NCBI GenBank assembly: GCA_029550925.1
Contig: JAKPGL010000024.1
Location: 1-33,994 of the forward strand
Direction: 5' to 3'
DNA: 33,994 bases
Source of the DNA: Planctomycetota bacterium
Lineage (GTDB): Bacteria; Planctomycetota; Planctomycetia; Pirellulales; Thermoguttaceae
Part shown: positions 6,786-14,845 of the stretch, in pieces
How positions within the stretch are numbered: position 1 is the first letter of the stretch
Layout of the letters: each line of letters begins with the position of its first letter
Program-made: the position numbers and the translations under genes
The notes under the pieces: generated by a model
The model's input: only the letters and a program-made list of their open reading frames with translations
Database searches by the model: none
What the model was told of the DNA's origin: nothing

Positions 6786-7910
6786 ATGGACCAGATTCCC
6801 CGGCTCACCGACCTGATCCCCCGTTCGCTTTGGCCGTATGGCCTGATGCTGTTGCTGGGGCTGGGCATGATCGCCGGATTGGAATGGCTTTATGCGGGCC
6901 TGATGCCTCAGTTGGCCCCTTGGACCACCGACGGGACCGTAGAAGCCTTTGATCTGGACGGGGAAGGTACGTTGGCGGTGTGGTTTTCTTCGACCACGTT
7001 GCTTTTGGCCTCCGGCGTATCGGTCATTGTCTATCTGGTCCGTCGGTATCGGCGTGATGATTATCAGGGGAGGTATCGTATCTGGCTTTGGGCCGCCGGG
7101 TGTTGGCTGCTTTTGAGTCTGGACGAAACCGCCAGTCTCCATGAAGGCTTCAAAAAGATGATGGTCCTCTTGACCGGCCAGAGCCTGGGAGGCGACGGTT
7201 CGTTGTGGTGGGCGGCAGCCTACTTTTTCCTGCTGGGCGGGGTGGGCGTTCGGCTGCTGCTGGATATGCGAGAATCTCTGCTTTCCAGCGGCGTATTTGT
7301 TGGAGTAGCGATCTGTTACGCGACGGCGGTAGCGGCCCAGTTGGAATGGATACTCCCTCTCTCGGGGACCCGAGAAATTATGGTGGAAGAGGGGGCGGAA
7401 ATGCTGGGCGACTTGCTGCTGCTATTGGCCATGATGTTGCATGCCCGCCATGTCATTCTGGATGCCGAAGGCCGACTCCCGCAGAAAAAGACCGGCTCGT
7501 CTGCCGTTTCCCATTCAACGGCGTCCACTTCGTCTGCCAGCGCCCCGACTTCGACATCCGGCGTTTCCGACGGCGCAGCCGGGGGACGTACCGTCGTTGT
7601 CCATCCGCCGCAAAGCGCCTCGACGGGAGGCGCCCATTGGGGCCTTTCGGGGTTGGCGGGCGGCGGCGGTTCGTCGGTTGGTGCGGCCTCTGTTTCGGGA
7701 AGTTCTTCGAGTTGGACAGGCGTCCGGGACGCAGGCCCTTCTTCGTCGCTGAGGCAATCGACTTCCCAAGTCGGGGTCGGCCAGAGCGGCGCCGAAGACG
7801 GCAGCTCTCCGGGCGGCGTTCGACGCACGTTGACCGAAGCCGAAAAAAAAGCCCTCCGCCGCAAATTAGAAAAGCTGCGTAAACAACGCGAAGGGCAGGG
7901 CAACTACTAA
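6786..7910 (+). CDS. Six-helix membrane protein with low-complexity C-terminal tail
   Basis: A 374-residue protein of unrecognised function. The N-terminal 220 residues contain six hydrophobic segments, beginning with LWPYGLMLLLGLGMIAGLEW and including LWAAGCWLLLSLDETASLHEG. The L-S-x-D-E-x-x-S-L-H-E motif at the end of the third helix is, from memory, shared with uncharacterised bacterial membrane proteins, and its acidic and histidine residues could bind metal. From about residue 235 the chain becomes Ser/Ala/Gly-rich and disordered. It ends in a basic helix, TEAEKKALRRKLEKLRKQREGQ, likely to bind nucleic acid or phospholipid headgroups or to form a coiled coil. ATG 6786 (MDQIPRLTD) is chosen over an upstream start because the residues before it are arginine-rich and non-conserved in character. 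Confidence 0.6.
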   Translation: MDQIPRLTDLIPRSLWPYGLMLLLGLGMIAGLEWLYAGLMPQLAPWTTDGTVEAFDLDGEGTLAVWFSSTTLLLASGVSVIVYLVRRYRRDDYQGRYRIWLWAAGCWLLLSLDETASLHEGFKKMMVLLTGQSLGGDGSLWWAAAYFFLLGGVGVRLLLDMRESLLSSGVFVGVAICYATAVAAQLEWILPLSGTREIMVEEGAEMLGDLLLLLAMMLHARHVILDAEGRLPQKKTGSSAVSHSTASTSSASAPTSTSGVSDGAAGGRTVVVHPPQSASTGGAHWGLSGLAGGGGSSVGAASVSGSSSSWTGVRDAGPSSSLRQSTSQVGVGQSGAEDGSSPGGVRRTLTEAEKKALRRKLEKLRKQREGQGNY

Positions 7911-8195
7911 AACCCCGTTTCTTTTTGCTCTTTCGGCCTTGCTGGGCAGGATCGCATCTTTCGGGGGTTGCACCGGCTGTTTTTCCTAAAACTGCGAGCG
8001 TTTAGGGAACATTTATTTATCTTTCGGCCGGGTTGGTTTTCAATGGCCCCCCTTTTCCTAACGGGCAGCCGTGGTATATCAATGGTTTTTCTGAGGCCCT
8101 TGGCGTGGGGTCTGTGAGGGTGGGCTGAAGCGAGTTCTCTTCGCCCTGTCCATGCAGACCGGGGGCCGTGCGAGAAGGTGTTGGAGAACCAGATC

Positions 8196-9755
8196 ATGGT
8201 ACGTACGCGTTTTGCTCCGAGTCCGACGGGATATTTGCACATCGGCGGGGTGCGGACGGCGTTATTTAATTGGCTGTTTACCCGACGGCATGGGGGCCAG
8301 TTTATCCTTCGGATCGACGACACAGACCAACAGCGGCACGTGGAGGAGGCGTTGCGGCCGATTTTAGACGGTCTTCGATGGTTAGGCGTCGAGTGGGACG
8401 AAGGGCCGGATGTCGGCGGGCCGTACGCCCCCTACTACCAATCGCAGCGATTGGAGTTTTATCAGAAGGCGGTCCAGCGACTGTTGGAAGTGGGTGCGGC
8501 GTATCGGGACTATGCGCGGCCGGAAGAAATCCAAGCGGAGCGGGAGGCCGCCCAACGGGAAAAACGCCCCTTCGTCTATAGCCGACGCTGGATGGCCGAG
8601 ACAGCCGAAGACGCCCGCCGGTTTGAGTCGCAAGGGCGTCAGGCGGTGGTTCGGCTGAAGATGCCTCGGGAGGGGACGTTGGTGATCGACGATTTGATCC
8701 GGGGGCGAGTGGAGTTCGATTGGTCGCAGGAACAAGACCATGTGATCCAACGTGCCGACGGGACGTGTCTGTATCATCTGGCGAGCGTGGTGGATGACTA
8801 TGAGTTTCGGATTACCCATGTGATCCGTGCGGAGGAACATTTGTCCAATACACCGCGGCAAGTCTTCATCGCCCAAGCCCTTGGCTATCCGCTGCCTCAA
8901 TACGCCCATCTGCCCTTTGTGGCCGAGCCGGGAAGCCGCGTGAAACTCAGTAAACGCAAACTCGACAAATACCTCAAAAACAAGGAATTCGCCGAGCGGG
9001 TGGAGCACGGCCGTCGCATCGCCGCCCGATTGGGCCTGGCCACGGAGTTGGAAGTGTTCAATCCGGTGGTGGTGGATTTTTATCGGCAGGTGGGCTATCT
9101 GCCGGAAGCGATCGTCAATTACCTGGCTCTTTTGGGCTGGTCGCTGGACGACAAGACCGAAATGTTCACCCGGGAGGAATTGATCCGGCATTTCTCGCTG
9201 GAAGGAGTGAACAAGGCCCCGGCCAGTTTCGACCCGCAGAAACTCTGGGCGTTTCAGGATCGTTATATGCGGGCCGTACCGATGGAGAAAAAAATTGAGC
9301 TTGTGCTTCCGTATTTGGAGAAAGTGGGCTGGGTATCGGCGCCCGCGTCGGCGGCGGTTCGGCAAAAGGTGGCGCAGATTCTTCAGGCGGCCGGCGACCG
9401 GATCAAGACCGCCGGAGACATCTTGGACTACGGCTACTTCTTCACGCCGGACGATCGGTTGGAATACGAGCCGGGGGCCATCGAGAAACGGTTGCGTGCG
9501 CCCGGGGTCGCCGATCGGCTCCGACGGTTTGCCCAGCAATTGGCCCAGGTCGAACCCTTTGAACCCGCCATGCTGGAACGCATGATGCACGATTTCGTCA
9601 TGGCCGAGGGAATCAAACTCGGCGACATCATCCATGCGGTCCGGGCGGCGGTAACCGGCACTACGGTGGGTTTGGGAATGTTCGACGCCTTGGCCATTTT
9701 GGGGCGGGAGTCCTGCTTGGCTCGGATCGAGCGGGCCTTGCAATACGCCGTGTAG
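8196..9755 (+). CDS. gltX: Glutamyl-tRNA synthetase (class Ic)
   Basis: A full-length, about 519-residue cytoplasmic enzyme that charges tRNA(Glu) with glutamate using ATP. RTRFAPSPTGYLHIGGVRTALFNWL carries the HIGH-type signature (here HIGG) at about residues 15-18. VKLSKRKLDKY (about 248) is the KMSKS-type signature in its KLSKR form. Between them are GRVEFDWSQEQDHVIQRADGTCLYHLASVVDDYEFRITHVIRAEEHLSNTPRQ, the conserved binding core. The C-terminal anticodon-binding helical domain is complete. ATG 8196 is preferred over an upstream GTG at 8178 because GGAG lies nine bases before it. Whether it also mischarges tRNA(Gln) cannot be judged here. It appears monocistronic. Confidence 0.97.
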   Translation: MVRTRFAPSPTGYLHIGGVRTALFNWLFTRRHGGQFILRIDDTDQQRHVEEALRPILDGLRWLGVEWDEGPDVGGPYAPYYQSQRLEFYQKAVQRLLEVGAAYRDYARPEEIQAEREAAQREKRPFVYSRRWMAETAEDARRFESQGRQAVVRLKMPREGTLVIDDLIRGRVEFDWSQEQDHVIQRADGTCLYHLASVVDDYEFRITHVIRAEEHLSNTPRQVFIAQALGYPLPQYAHLPFVAEPGSRVKLSKRKLDKYLKNKEFAERVEHGRRIAARLGLATELEVFNPVVVDFYRQVGYLPEAIVNYLALLGWSLDDKTEMFTREELIRHFSLEGVNKAPASFDPQKLWAFQDRYMRAVPMEKKIELVLPYLEKVGWVSAPASAAVRQKVAQILQAAGDRIKTAGDILDYGYFFTPDDRLEYEPGAIEKRLRAPGVADRLRRFAQQLAQVEPFEPAMLERMMHDFVMAEGIKLGDIIHAVRAAVTGTTVGLGMFDALAILGRESCLARIERALQYAV

Positions 9756-10146
9756 CCTCGGCCCCCCTGTTTGGTGGAACGTCGAAGCAGGGCCTCTTGA
9801 GTTCTGAATCCAAAAGGTTATTATTACAGTTTTTCTCGACGAATTCAGGGATTTCAAGTCGCTCCGCCCACGGCGGAAAAAACTTGCAAAATCCCCAAAA
9901 CCTGGGAAAAATAGAAGGAATACAAATTTCGACAGACCTATTTTTAGGGACTTTTTCGTTTCCGTCGGACAAATAGAAAAAAGTACATCTTTCTCCATTC
10001 GAAAAAATCGTTTCGTGGGCCTGGGTGGGAAACCTAGGCGTCCAAGACCCACTCATGGAAGAAGCAGCGGACCAAGAGGTCGCTGACGGGTGGTTATCGA
10101 GTTTCTGGTTGGTCCAACGAAGTTGGCAATCGAGGAGAGTGGGCCT
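9756..10146. other. 391-bp intergenic region after gltX
   Basis: No gene is visible. The segment is A/T-rich compared with its neighbours. It contains a perfect 6-bp hairpin TCCGCC-CAC-GGCGGA near 9864-9878, followed by an A-run, so it is not a plus-strand terminator. A second imperfect hairpin lies at 10019-10039 (GCCTGGGT facing ACCTAGGC, with wobble). The promoter of the following exported-protein gene must lie here, but no convincing -35/-10 pair stands out. Confidence 0.4.
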
Positions 10147-11556
10147 ATGGGGACTAGGTTTTACAGTGTTTTTGTGTTCTTACTGGCGGTGGGATGGAGT
10201 TTGATGGGAGGATGGGGACTGGCAGCGGCGCCAACCCCAGCCGAACAATCCGATGCGGACGGCGGGCAGGAAGTGGCTTCCGTGTTATGGCAGACGCACT
10301 ATGGCCCGGCCCTTCTGGCGGCGGAACGAGAAAAGAAAATGGTCCTGGTTGTGTTTCATCGGCCGACGCCGGACGCTGTGGACGTGCATTTCCAGCAGCG
10401 TATCTTGGCCGATCCCGAGGTGAAAGCACGTTTGGCCAACTACGTGTGCGTGCGTCTGCCTCTGGACGCAACCATTCGGCTCGAAGGGAAGCAGAAGCCC
10501 CTCATCGAACATCCTTCGTTTGCGGCGATGGAAGGCCGACCGGGCATAGCAATCGTTGACTATGCCCATCCGGAGGCGGCGTACTATGGCTGTGTGGTGA
10601 GTGCGTTTCCGTTTGAGCCGGACGCCTGCTATTCGATCCAGCAAATAAAAACAATCCTGGACCTGCCGCCCGGCGACTTCGTGCAACGGCGTCAGTGGTA
10701 TGTCCAACAGATGCACGAGTTGGCTAGGCAATCTTCTACGGGGCCTGCCCAGGCGGCTGCGCCGTTGCAGTGGTATGAGGATTATGCGACGGCTTACCGA
10801 ACAGCCTACCAAAGAGGCCGAATGCTCCTGATCCTTTTCGCTGATCCCGAAGAGCAATCCCTTGGAAATCGTTTTGAAAAAGAAGTCCTAAACGACCCAA
10901 GTCTGCGCGAAAAACTGGAAGAATATGTGCTGCTCAAGTTGCCCCGAAACGGCGCAACGACCCAACAGGGTCGGTCGGTGGTCCTTTTGGAAGAGCCGGC
11001 CTTTTCAGAGATGCTGGGCCAAGAAGGGCTGGCCATCCTCGACTTGGCCAACCGAGATCAAAAGCAGTACGGCACGGTAGTCAGTGTCTTTCCGTTCCTC
11101 CATGGACGTTTATATACTTTAGAGCAAACCCAGGTGATTCTGACTCTTCCGCCGGGAACGCTCACCCAACGGACGATGATTTACGCCGTGCGGACGCACC
11201 CGGAACGCCCAGCCAGCACCACCGGAGAATTGGACCCAGTTTTGGCCCAGGAAGCAGAGAACCATTCCGCGTATCAGGCTCGCATTCGGCTTCAAGGGCA
11301 TCACCAGTGGAGCAGCCGATTTCACCGGATCAGTCAACTTTTGCCGCCCGGTTTGTTGGCCCAAGAGGTATGCGCGGAAAGCTGGCCGGGCCAGAATCTT
11401 TTAGAGGCGGCCATTGAGTGCGTACGCTGTTGGCGGCTTTCTTCGGGGCATTGGAGTGCGGTGCGGGCCGCCCATCCTCGGTACGGCTATGATATGAAAA
11501 AAGGGGACAATGGCGTGTGGTATGCCACGGGGATTTTCGGGCGACCGGCACATTGA
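10147..11556 (+). CDS. Exported protein: two thioredoxin-like repeats plus CAP-like C-terminus
   Basis: About 469 residues. A signal peptide (MGTRFYSVFVFLLAVGWSLM, cleaved near GLAAA) is followed by two homologous units at about residues 46-185 and 208-348. Each begins W-x-x-x-Y-x-x-A-x-x-x-A-x-x-x-x-[KR]-x-[ML]-L-x-[VI]-x-F, as in thioredoxin-fold DUF255-like domains, and each ends in S-x-F-P-F, an I-L-x-L-P-P-G turn and Q-R. Neither carries a CXXC pair, so redox catalysis is unlikely. The last 100 residues resemble a CAP/SCP domain: AESW, then CVRCWRLSSGHWSAV and HPRYGYD...WYATGIFG, matching the W-x-x-S-x-G-H and W-x-x-x-x-F-G pattern. ATG 10147 has GAGGAG upstream and starts a clean signal peptide. 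It stands alone. Function unknown; probably periplasmic or cell-surface binding. Confidence 0.7.
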   Translation: MGTRFYSVFVFLLAVGWSLMGGWGLAAAPTPAEQSDADGGQEVASVLWQTHYGPALLAAEREKKMVLVVFHRPTPDAVDVHFQQRILADPEVKARLANYVCVRLPLDATIRLEGKQKPLIEHPSFAAMEGRPGIAIVDYAHPEAAYYGCVVSAFPFEPDACYSIQQIKTILDLPPGDFVQRRQWYVQQMHELARQSSTGPAQAAAPLQWYEDYATAYRTAYQRGRMLLILFADPEEQSLGNRFEKEVLNDPSLREKLEEYVLLKLPRNGATTQQGRSVVLLEEPAFSEMLGQEGLAILDLANRDQKQYGTVVSVFPFLHGRLYTLEQTQVILTLPPGTLTQRTMIYAVRTHPERPASTTGELDPVLAQEAENHSAYQARIRLQGHHQWSSRFHRISQLLPPGLLAQEVCAESWPGQNLLEAAIECVRCWRLSSGHWSAVRAAHPRYGYDMKKGDNGVWYATGIFGRPAH

Positions 11557-11599
11557 CCCCAAAAAACGCCTTGGAACCGTTCCGCCAAAACAGGGGGAA

Positions 11600-11632
11600 G
11601 CCTCGACTCCCTAAAGGGAGGCATTTCTTTTT
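11600..11632 (+). terminator. Possible terminator after the CAP-like gene
   Basis: CTCCC-TAAA-GGGAG (11607-11620), with partial outer pairing by GCCT/AGGC, is followed within a few bases by TTTCTTTTT. The stem is short (five strong pairs), so termination efficiency is uncertain. It lies 50 bases past the stop of the exported protein gene and 220 bases before the sigma factor gene. Confidence 0.45.
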
Positions 11633-11848
11633 CCCATTGCCTCCCCGAAAATGATCAAAGGCAGCCAAAACGGAGGGGCCATCTGTGGGTCTTCACGCCA
11701 ATCCCCCTCTGTGAGTTAGAAAACAGCCCCTATAAAAAGGGGAACTCCTAGGGATTGGGAATATTTTCCACCTCTTGAAACGAGTGGTCTTTTAGGAAAG
11801 GCCCACACCAGGCGGTCCTTGTGCTCAGCGGCAAGAAGGAGAGGAAGG

Positions 11849-12352
11849 TTGGCCCTGGAACCTGCGGATTTTAACCGCTTGGTGGAGGAACACGGTCCGG
11901 CCTTATATCGGCTGGCGTACCGGTTGGTGGGGGATCGTCACGAAGCGGAAGACGTGGTCCAGGAGACCTTCCGATCTGCCTGGAAGAGTCGGGATCGGTT
12001 TCTGAAGGGCCAAGGGGAACGTGCCTGGTTGACCGCCATTTTGCGACGGCGTACGGCGGATTATTGGCGGCACAAAGGCTCACGCCGAAATGTTTCCTCA
12101 CCCGAGTTTCCGGGCGATGTATGTTCCCCGGAATCCCCCGAACAGGGATATATTGACCCCATCCAAAGGGCGTTAGATCAATTACCGGAAGAACTTCGGG
12201 AAACTCTCCTGTTGGTCGTGGTGGGCGAATTGACCCATCAACAAGCTGCCGAGATGCTTGGCATCCCTATTGGAACGGTGCTTTCTCGGGTCAGTCGGGC
12301 ACGAATGCGGCTTCGGGAGGCCCTCCTGGCTGCCGGAATTCAGGAAAAATAA
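11849..12352 (+). CDS. ECF-type RNA polymerase sigma factor
   Basis: A 167-residue sigma-70 family factor of the extracytoplasmic-function group. Region 2 reads LVEEHGPALYRLAYRLVGDRHEAEDVVQETFRSAWKSRDRF, and the D-A-E-D-x-x-Q-E-T-F core is clear. Region 4 reads ALDQLPEELRETLLLVVVGELTHQQAAEMLGIPIGTVLSRVSRARMRLREAL, with a helix-turn-helix at GELTHQQAAEMLGIPIGTVLSRVSRA. The frame extends to another TTG at 11819, but the TTG at 11849 directly follows AAGGAGAGGAAGG and is taken as the start. A YfbK-type VWA gene follows after 95 bases, probably in one transcript. Target promoters are unknown; autoregulation is common for the class but not shown here. Confidence 0.9.
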   Translation: MALEPADFNRLVEEHGPALYRLAYRLVGDRHEAEDVVQETFRSAWKSRDRFLKGQGERAWLTAILRRRTADYWRHKGSRRNVSSPEFPGDVCSPESPEQGYIDPIQRALDQLPEELRETLLLVVVGELTHQQAAEMLGIPIGTVLSRVSRARMRLREALLAAGIQEK

Positions 12353-12447
12353 GAAACATAAGAAATATGCGTCGTTTAGGAAACCAGAGTAAGAAGGATA
12401 GGGATTTCTCATCTTCCTTCCACCCAGCTCCAACGAGCAGGTAGGCC

Positions 12448-14529
12448 ATGAGTGAATCTCCTCATCCGAGGGATCAGTGGATCGAAGCCCAATTAAGGGC
12501 GGTTCCCATGCCGGAAGGTCTTCTCGACCGACTCCGGAGGACCCCCCTCTCGGAAGATGAGGATTTAGACGCTCTGGTGCGGGAGGTTCCCGTTCCGGAC
12601 GACCTCCTGCGTCGATTACGACGGTTGCCGCGAACGCCCACCTGGCAGATTCGGGTCCAGTGGTGGGTTACCGCGGCAAGTCTGTTTTTGCTGTTCGGGC
12701 TGTGGCAATTGGGATTGATCCTTTCGATGGTGGGTTCTTTGCCGGGAGTCGGGTGGACCGGAAAAGGGAAAAAAGAGCCCGTTCGCTGGAGCGGGCAGTT
12801 CACCGAGCCGCTCGCCACGAACTTATTGCTGCCTCGGCAATCCCCTGAAGAAGACAGCTCCTCGACGCCTTCTGTCCAAGTGGAACCTGGGCTGGTACGT
12901 GTGGAGGCAATGCCGTCGGCAGAAACTTCTCCGCCGATCCCCGCAACGCGGGATTGGATTCTCCAGCGATGGGGGGTTGCCCGAAAGGAGTTGGCTCTAG
13001 CGAAGACGCTGGTGAAATGGCCGATGATGGCCAGCCCGGTGAGCGTGGATTGGGAGGACCTTTGGACGGTGCCATTGCCATCGCCTCGGGGGGTGGACCC
13101 GCCTTTAGTCCCCGGGTTTCCTTGGGGCGAGTATCGCCGATGGGGGGTACATCCGTTCGTGGTACCGGCGGCGCATCCCTCGTTAACGGTCAGTGAGGTG
13201 CCGTTGGAGGTATCGCCGGCCAGTTTTCAGTTGGCCCGGATGTATTTGGCCCGTGGGATGTTGCCGCCTCGAGAAGCCGTCCGGACCGAAGAGTTTTTGG
13301 CGGCGATTGATTATGGGTATCCGGCGCCTCGCGCGGGGGAGCAGATGCGGCTAAGTATGTGGGCAGGCCCCTCGCTGTTTCGAGGCGGGCAATTTCAGAT
13401 GATTCAGGTAGGTGTGCAAGCAGAGTTCCTGCGGGATGCAGATCGCCCGGGCGCTTCTACGACATTGGTCCTGGACTGCTCTCGCAGTATGCAATGGGGC
13501 GCCCGGTGGGAATTGATTCTCCAAGCTCTTGAGTTGCTAAAAACTCGATTAGGCCCCCAAGATCGGGTCCACGTGGTGCTTTTTGATACCCAGGCGTTTG
13601 CCGCGGCAGAGGACCTTGGCCGGGAGGACATGTCCGAGTTGCTGGGGGTGTTGGCCCATCAGGAGCCTACCGGTTCGACGAATGCGGCCGAAGGGTTGCG
13701 TCATGGATACGCCTTGGCTCGGCGGTATGCAGGGCAACAGAGGCGGAACAACCGAGTGATCCTGTTGACCGATGGACTGGTGGTGTTCGAACCATCCGTC
13801 GGGAGGAGGATCGAATCGTTGGTGGAGGAGTCGGCTAGGGAGGGGATTCGATTGGACGTAGTCGATCTAGGGCAAGAGCGGCTGGACGATCAACCGGAAT
13901 CCTCGTTGGTTCGGTTGGCGGAGCTGGGGGGAGGCAAAGCTTATCGGGCCGCCAGCGCCAGACAGATTCTCTGGGCCTTATTGGAGTCGATCACCGGACA
14001 AGTGCAGCGGGTGGCGGCGGACGTTCGAGTGCGCGTGGTGTTTAATCCCAGGGCGGTGATTTCGTACCGGCTGTTGGGGCACGAGTCGAAGGCGATCGTT
14101 GGGTTAACCCCCCCCCGATTGGAGACAGACTTTTATTCGGGGCAATCGGGCACGGTGTTGTATGAGGTTCGGCTTGCGCCTGGAGCGGCCGACGAGGTAA
14201 TCGCCACCGCGGAATTATCCTGGCGAGACCCCCGAACAGGACAGTCCAAATCAGTGCAACAAAAACTGCAACGGAAGCAGGCGGCCGGTTCGGTATTGCA
14301 ATCTCCCTTGCCGCTTCAGGCGGCAATGCTGGCCGCCCAGACCGCCGAAGTGCTTCGAGAAAGTCCCTTTGCCGGCTGGATTCCCGCGGTGGGGCAACCG
14401 AAAGCGGTGCTGGAGGCGGGCCGACAATTGGATAGTCGGATTCTGGCTTGGCCGAGCGTGCAACAAATGTTGGACCTATTGGAAAAAGCAGTTACCGCAA
14501 AACCCTATCGGGCGAGCGGGATTCGATAA
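12448..14529 (+). CDS. YfbK-type von Willebrand factor A membrane protein
   Basis: A 693-residue protein. The cytoplasmic N-terminus holds two copies of a V-P-[MV]-P-[ED]-x-L-L-x-R-L-R-R-x-P motif (about residues 18-32 and 48-62). One membrane helix follows (about 70-92, WWVTAASLFLLFGLWQLGL). The YfbK family region then appears: SFQLARMYLARGMLPPREAVRTEEFLAAIDYGYP at about 260-295. The VWA domain (about 335-470) has a complete metal site: DCSRS (about 343), T-G-S-T-N (about 408) and L-T-D-G (about 439). The C-terminal YfbK signature VRVVFNPRAVISYRLLGHE is at about 525-545. It probably binds protein ligands outside the membrane through Mg/Ca. Placed directly after the sigma factor gene, with a short cytoplasmic tail, it could act as its regulator (inference). 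Confidence 0.85.
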   Translation: MSESPHPRDQWIEAQLRAVPMPEGLLDRLRRTPLSEDEDLDALVREVPVPDDLLRRLRRLPRTPTWQIRVQWWVTAASLFLLFGLWQLGLILSMVGSLPGVGWTGKGKKEPVRWSGQFTEPLATNLLLPRQSPEEDSSSTPSVQVEPGLVRVEAMPSAETSPPIPATRDWILQRWGVARKELALAKTLVKWPMMASPVSVDWEDLWTVPLPSPRGVDPPLVPGFPWGEYRRWGVHPFVVPAAHPSLTVSEVPLEVSPASFQLARMYLARGMLPPREAVRTEEFLAAIDYGYPAPRAGEQMRLSMWAGPSLFRGGQFQMIQVGVQAEFLRDADRPGASTTLVLDCSRSMQWGARWELILQALELLKTRLGPQDRVHVVLFDTQAFAAAEDLGREDMSELLGVLAHQEPTGSTNAAEGLRHGYALARRYAGQQRRNNRVILLTDGLVVFEPSVGRRIESLVEESAREGIRLDVVDLGQERLDDQPESSLVRLAELGGGKAYRAASARQILWALLESITGQVQRVAADVRVRVVFNPRAVISYRLLGHESKAIVGLTPPRLETDFYSGQSGTVLYEVRLAPGAADEVIATAELSWRDPRTGQSKSVQQKLQRKQAAGSVLQSPLPLQAAMLAAQTAEVLRESPFAGWIPAVGQPKAVLEAGRQLDSRILAWPSVQQMLDLLEKAVTAKPYRASGIR

Positions 14530-14845
14530 ATGGCCGGGCCAAGGGCCTCCGGCCTGCGGAGAGGCGGAAAGCGGGGGCCTCGACTGTGGTTTCGAGGTCC
14601 CTTCCTTGTGATTTTTAGAGATTAAGGGTAAGTTGTTATTATTCTCGCAGCGGTTGGGGCTGCATGTTTTTCCGGCGCGGAATCGCCTTCCAGGAGGCAA
14701 AACAGGCCGGGGATTGCAGAGAATAGTCGTTCGGATATACTACGATTGCTTTGGGGGCGGAGAAAAGGGGCCGAGGGTAACAGAGGACCCATACGAAGAA
14801 TCCGACAAAAGGGTTTTGGGGATTGTTTTAAGCGAGGGAGATACG
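14530..14845. other. 316-bp intergenic region
   Basis: No gene is seen. An imperfect stem (GGGCCTCGA at 14575-14583 facing TCGAGGTCCC at 14592-14601) lies shortly after the VWA stop and precedes a T-rich stretch; it may weakly terminate transcription. The rest should carry the promoter of the long TPR gene. The open frame running from 14633 into that gene lacks a ribosome site and a signal-peptide-like start. Confidence 0.35.

Noticed and set aside
8382-10052. 556-residue open frame on the minus strand
   Set aside because: It is mostly antisense to gltX, which is unmistakable. The frame stays open because of codon bias in the sense gene.
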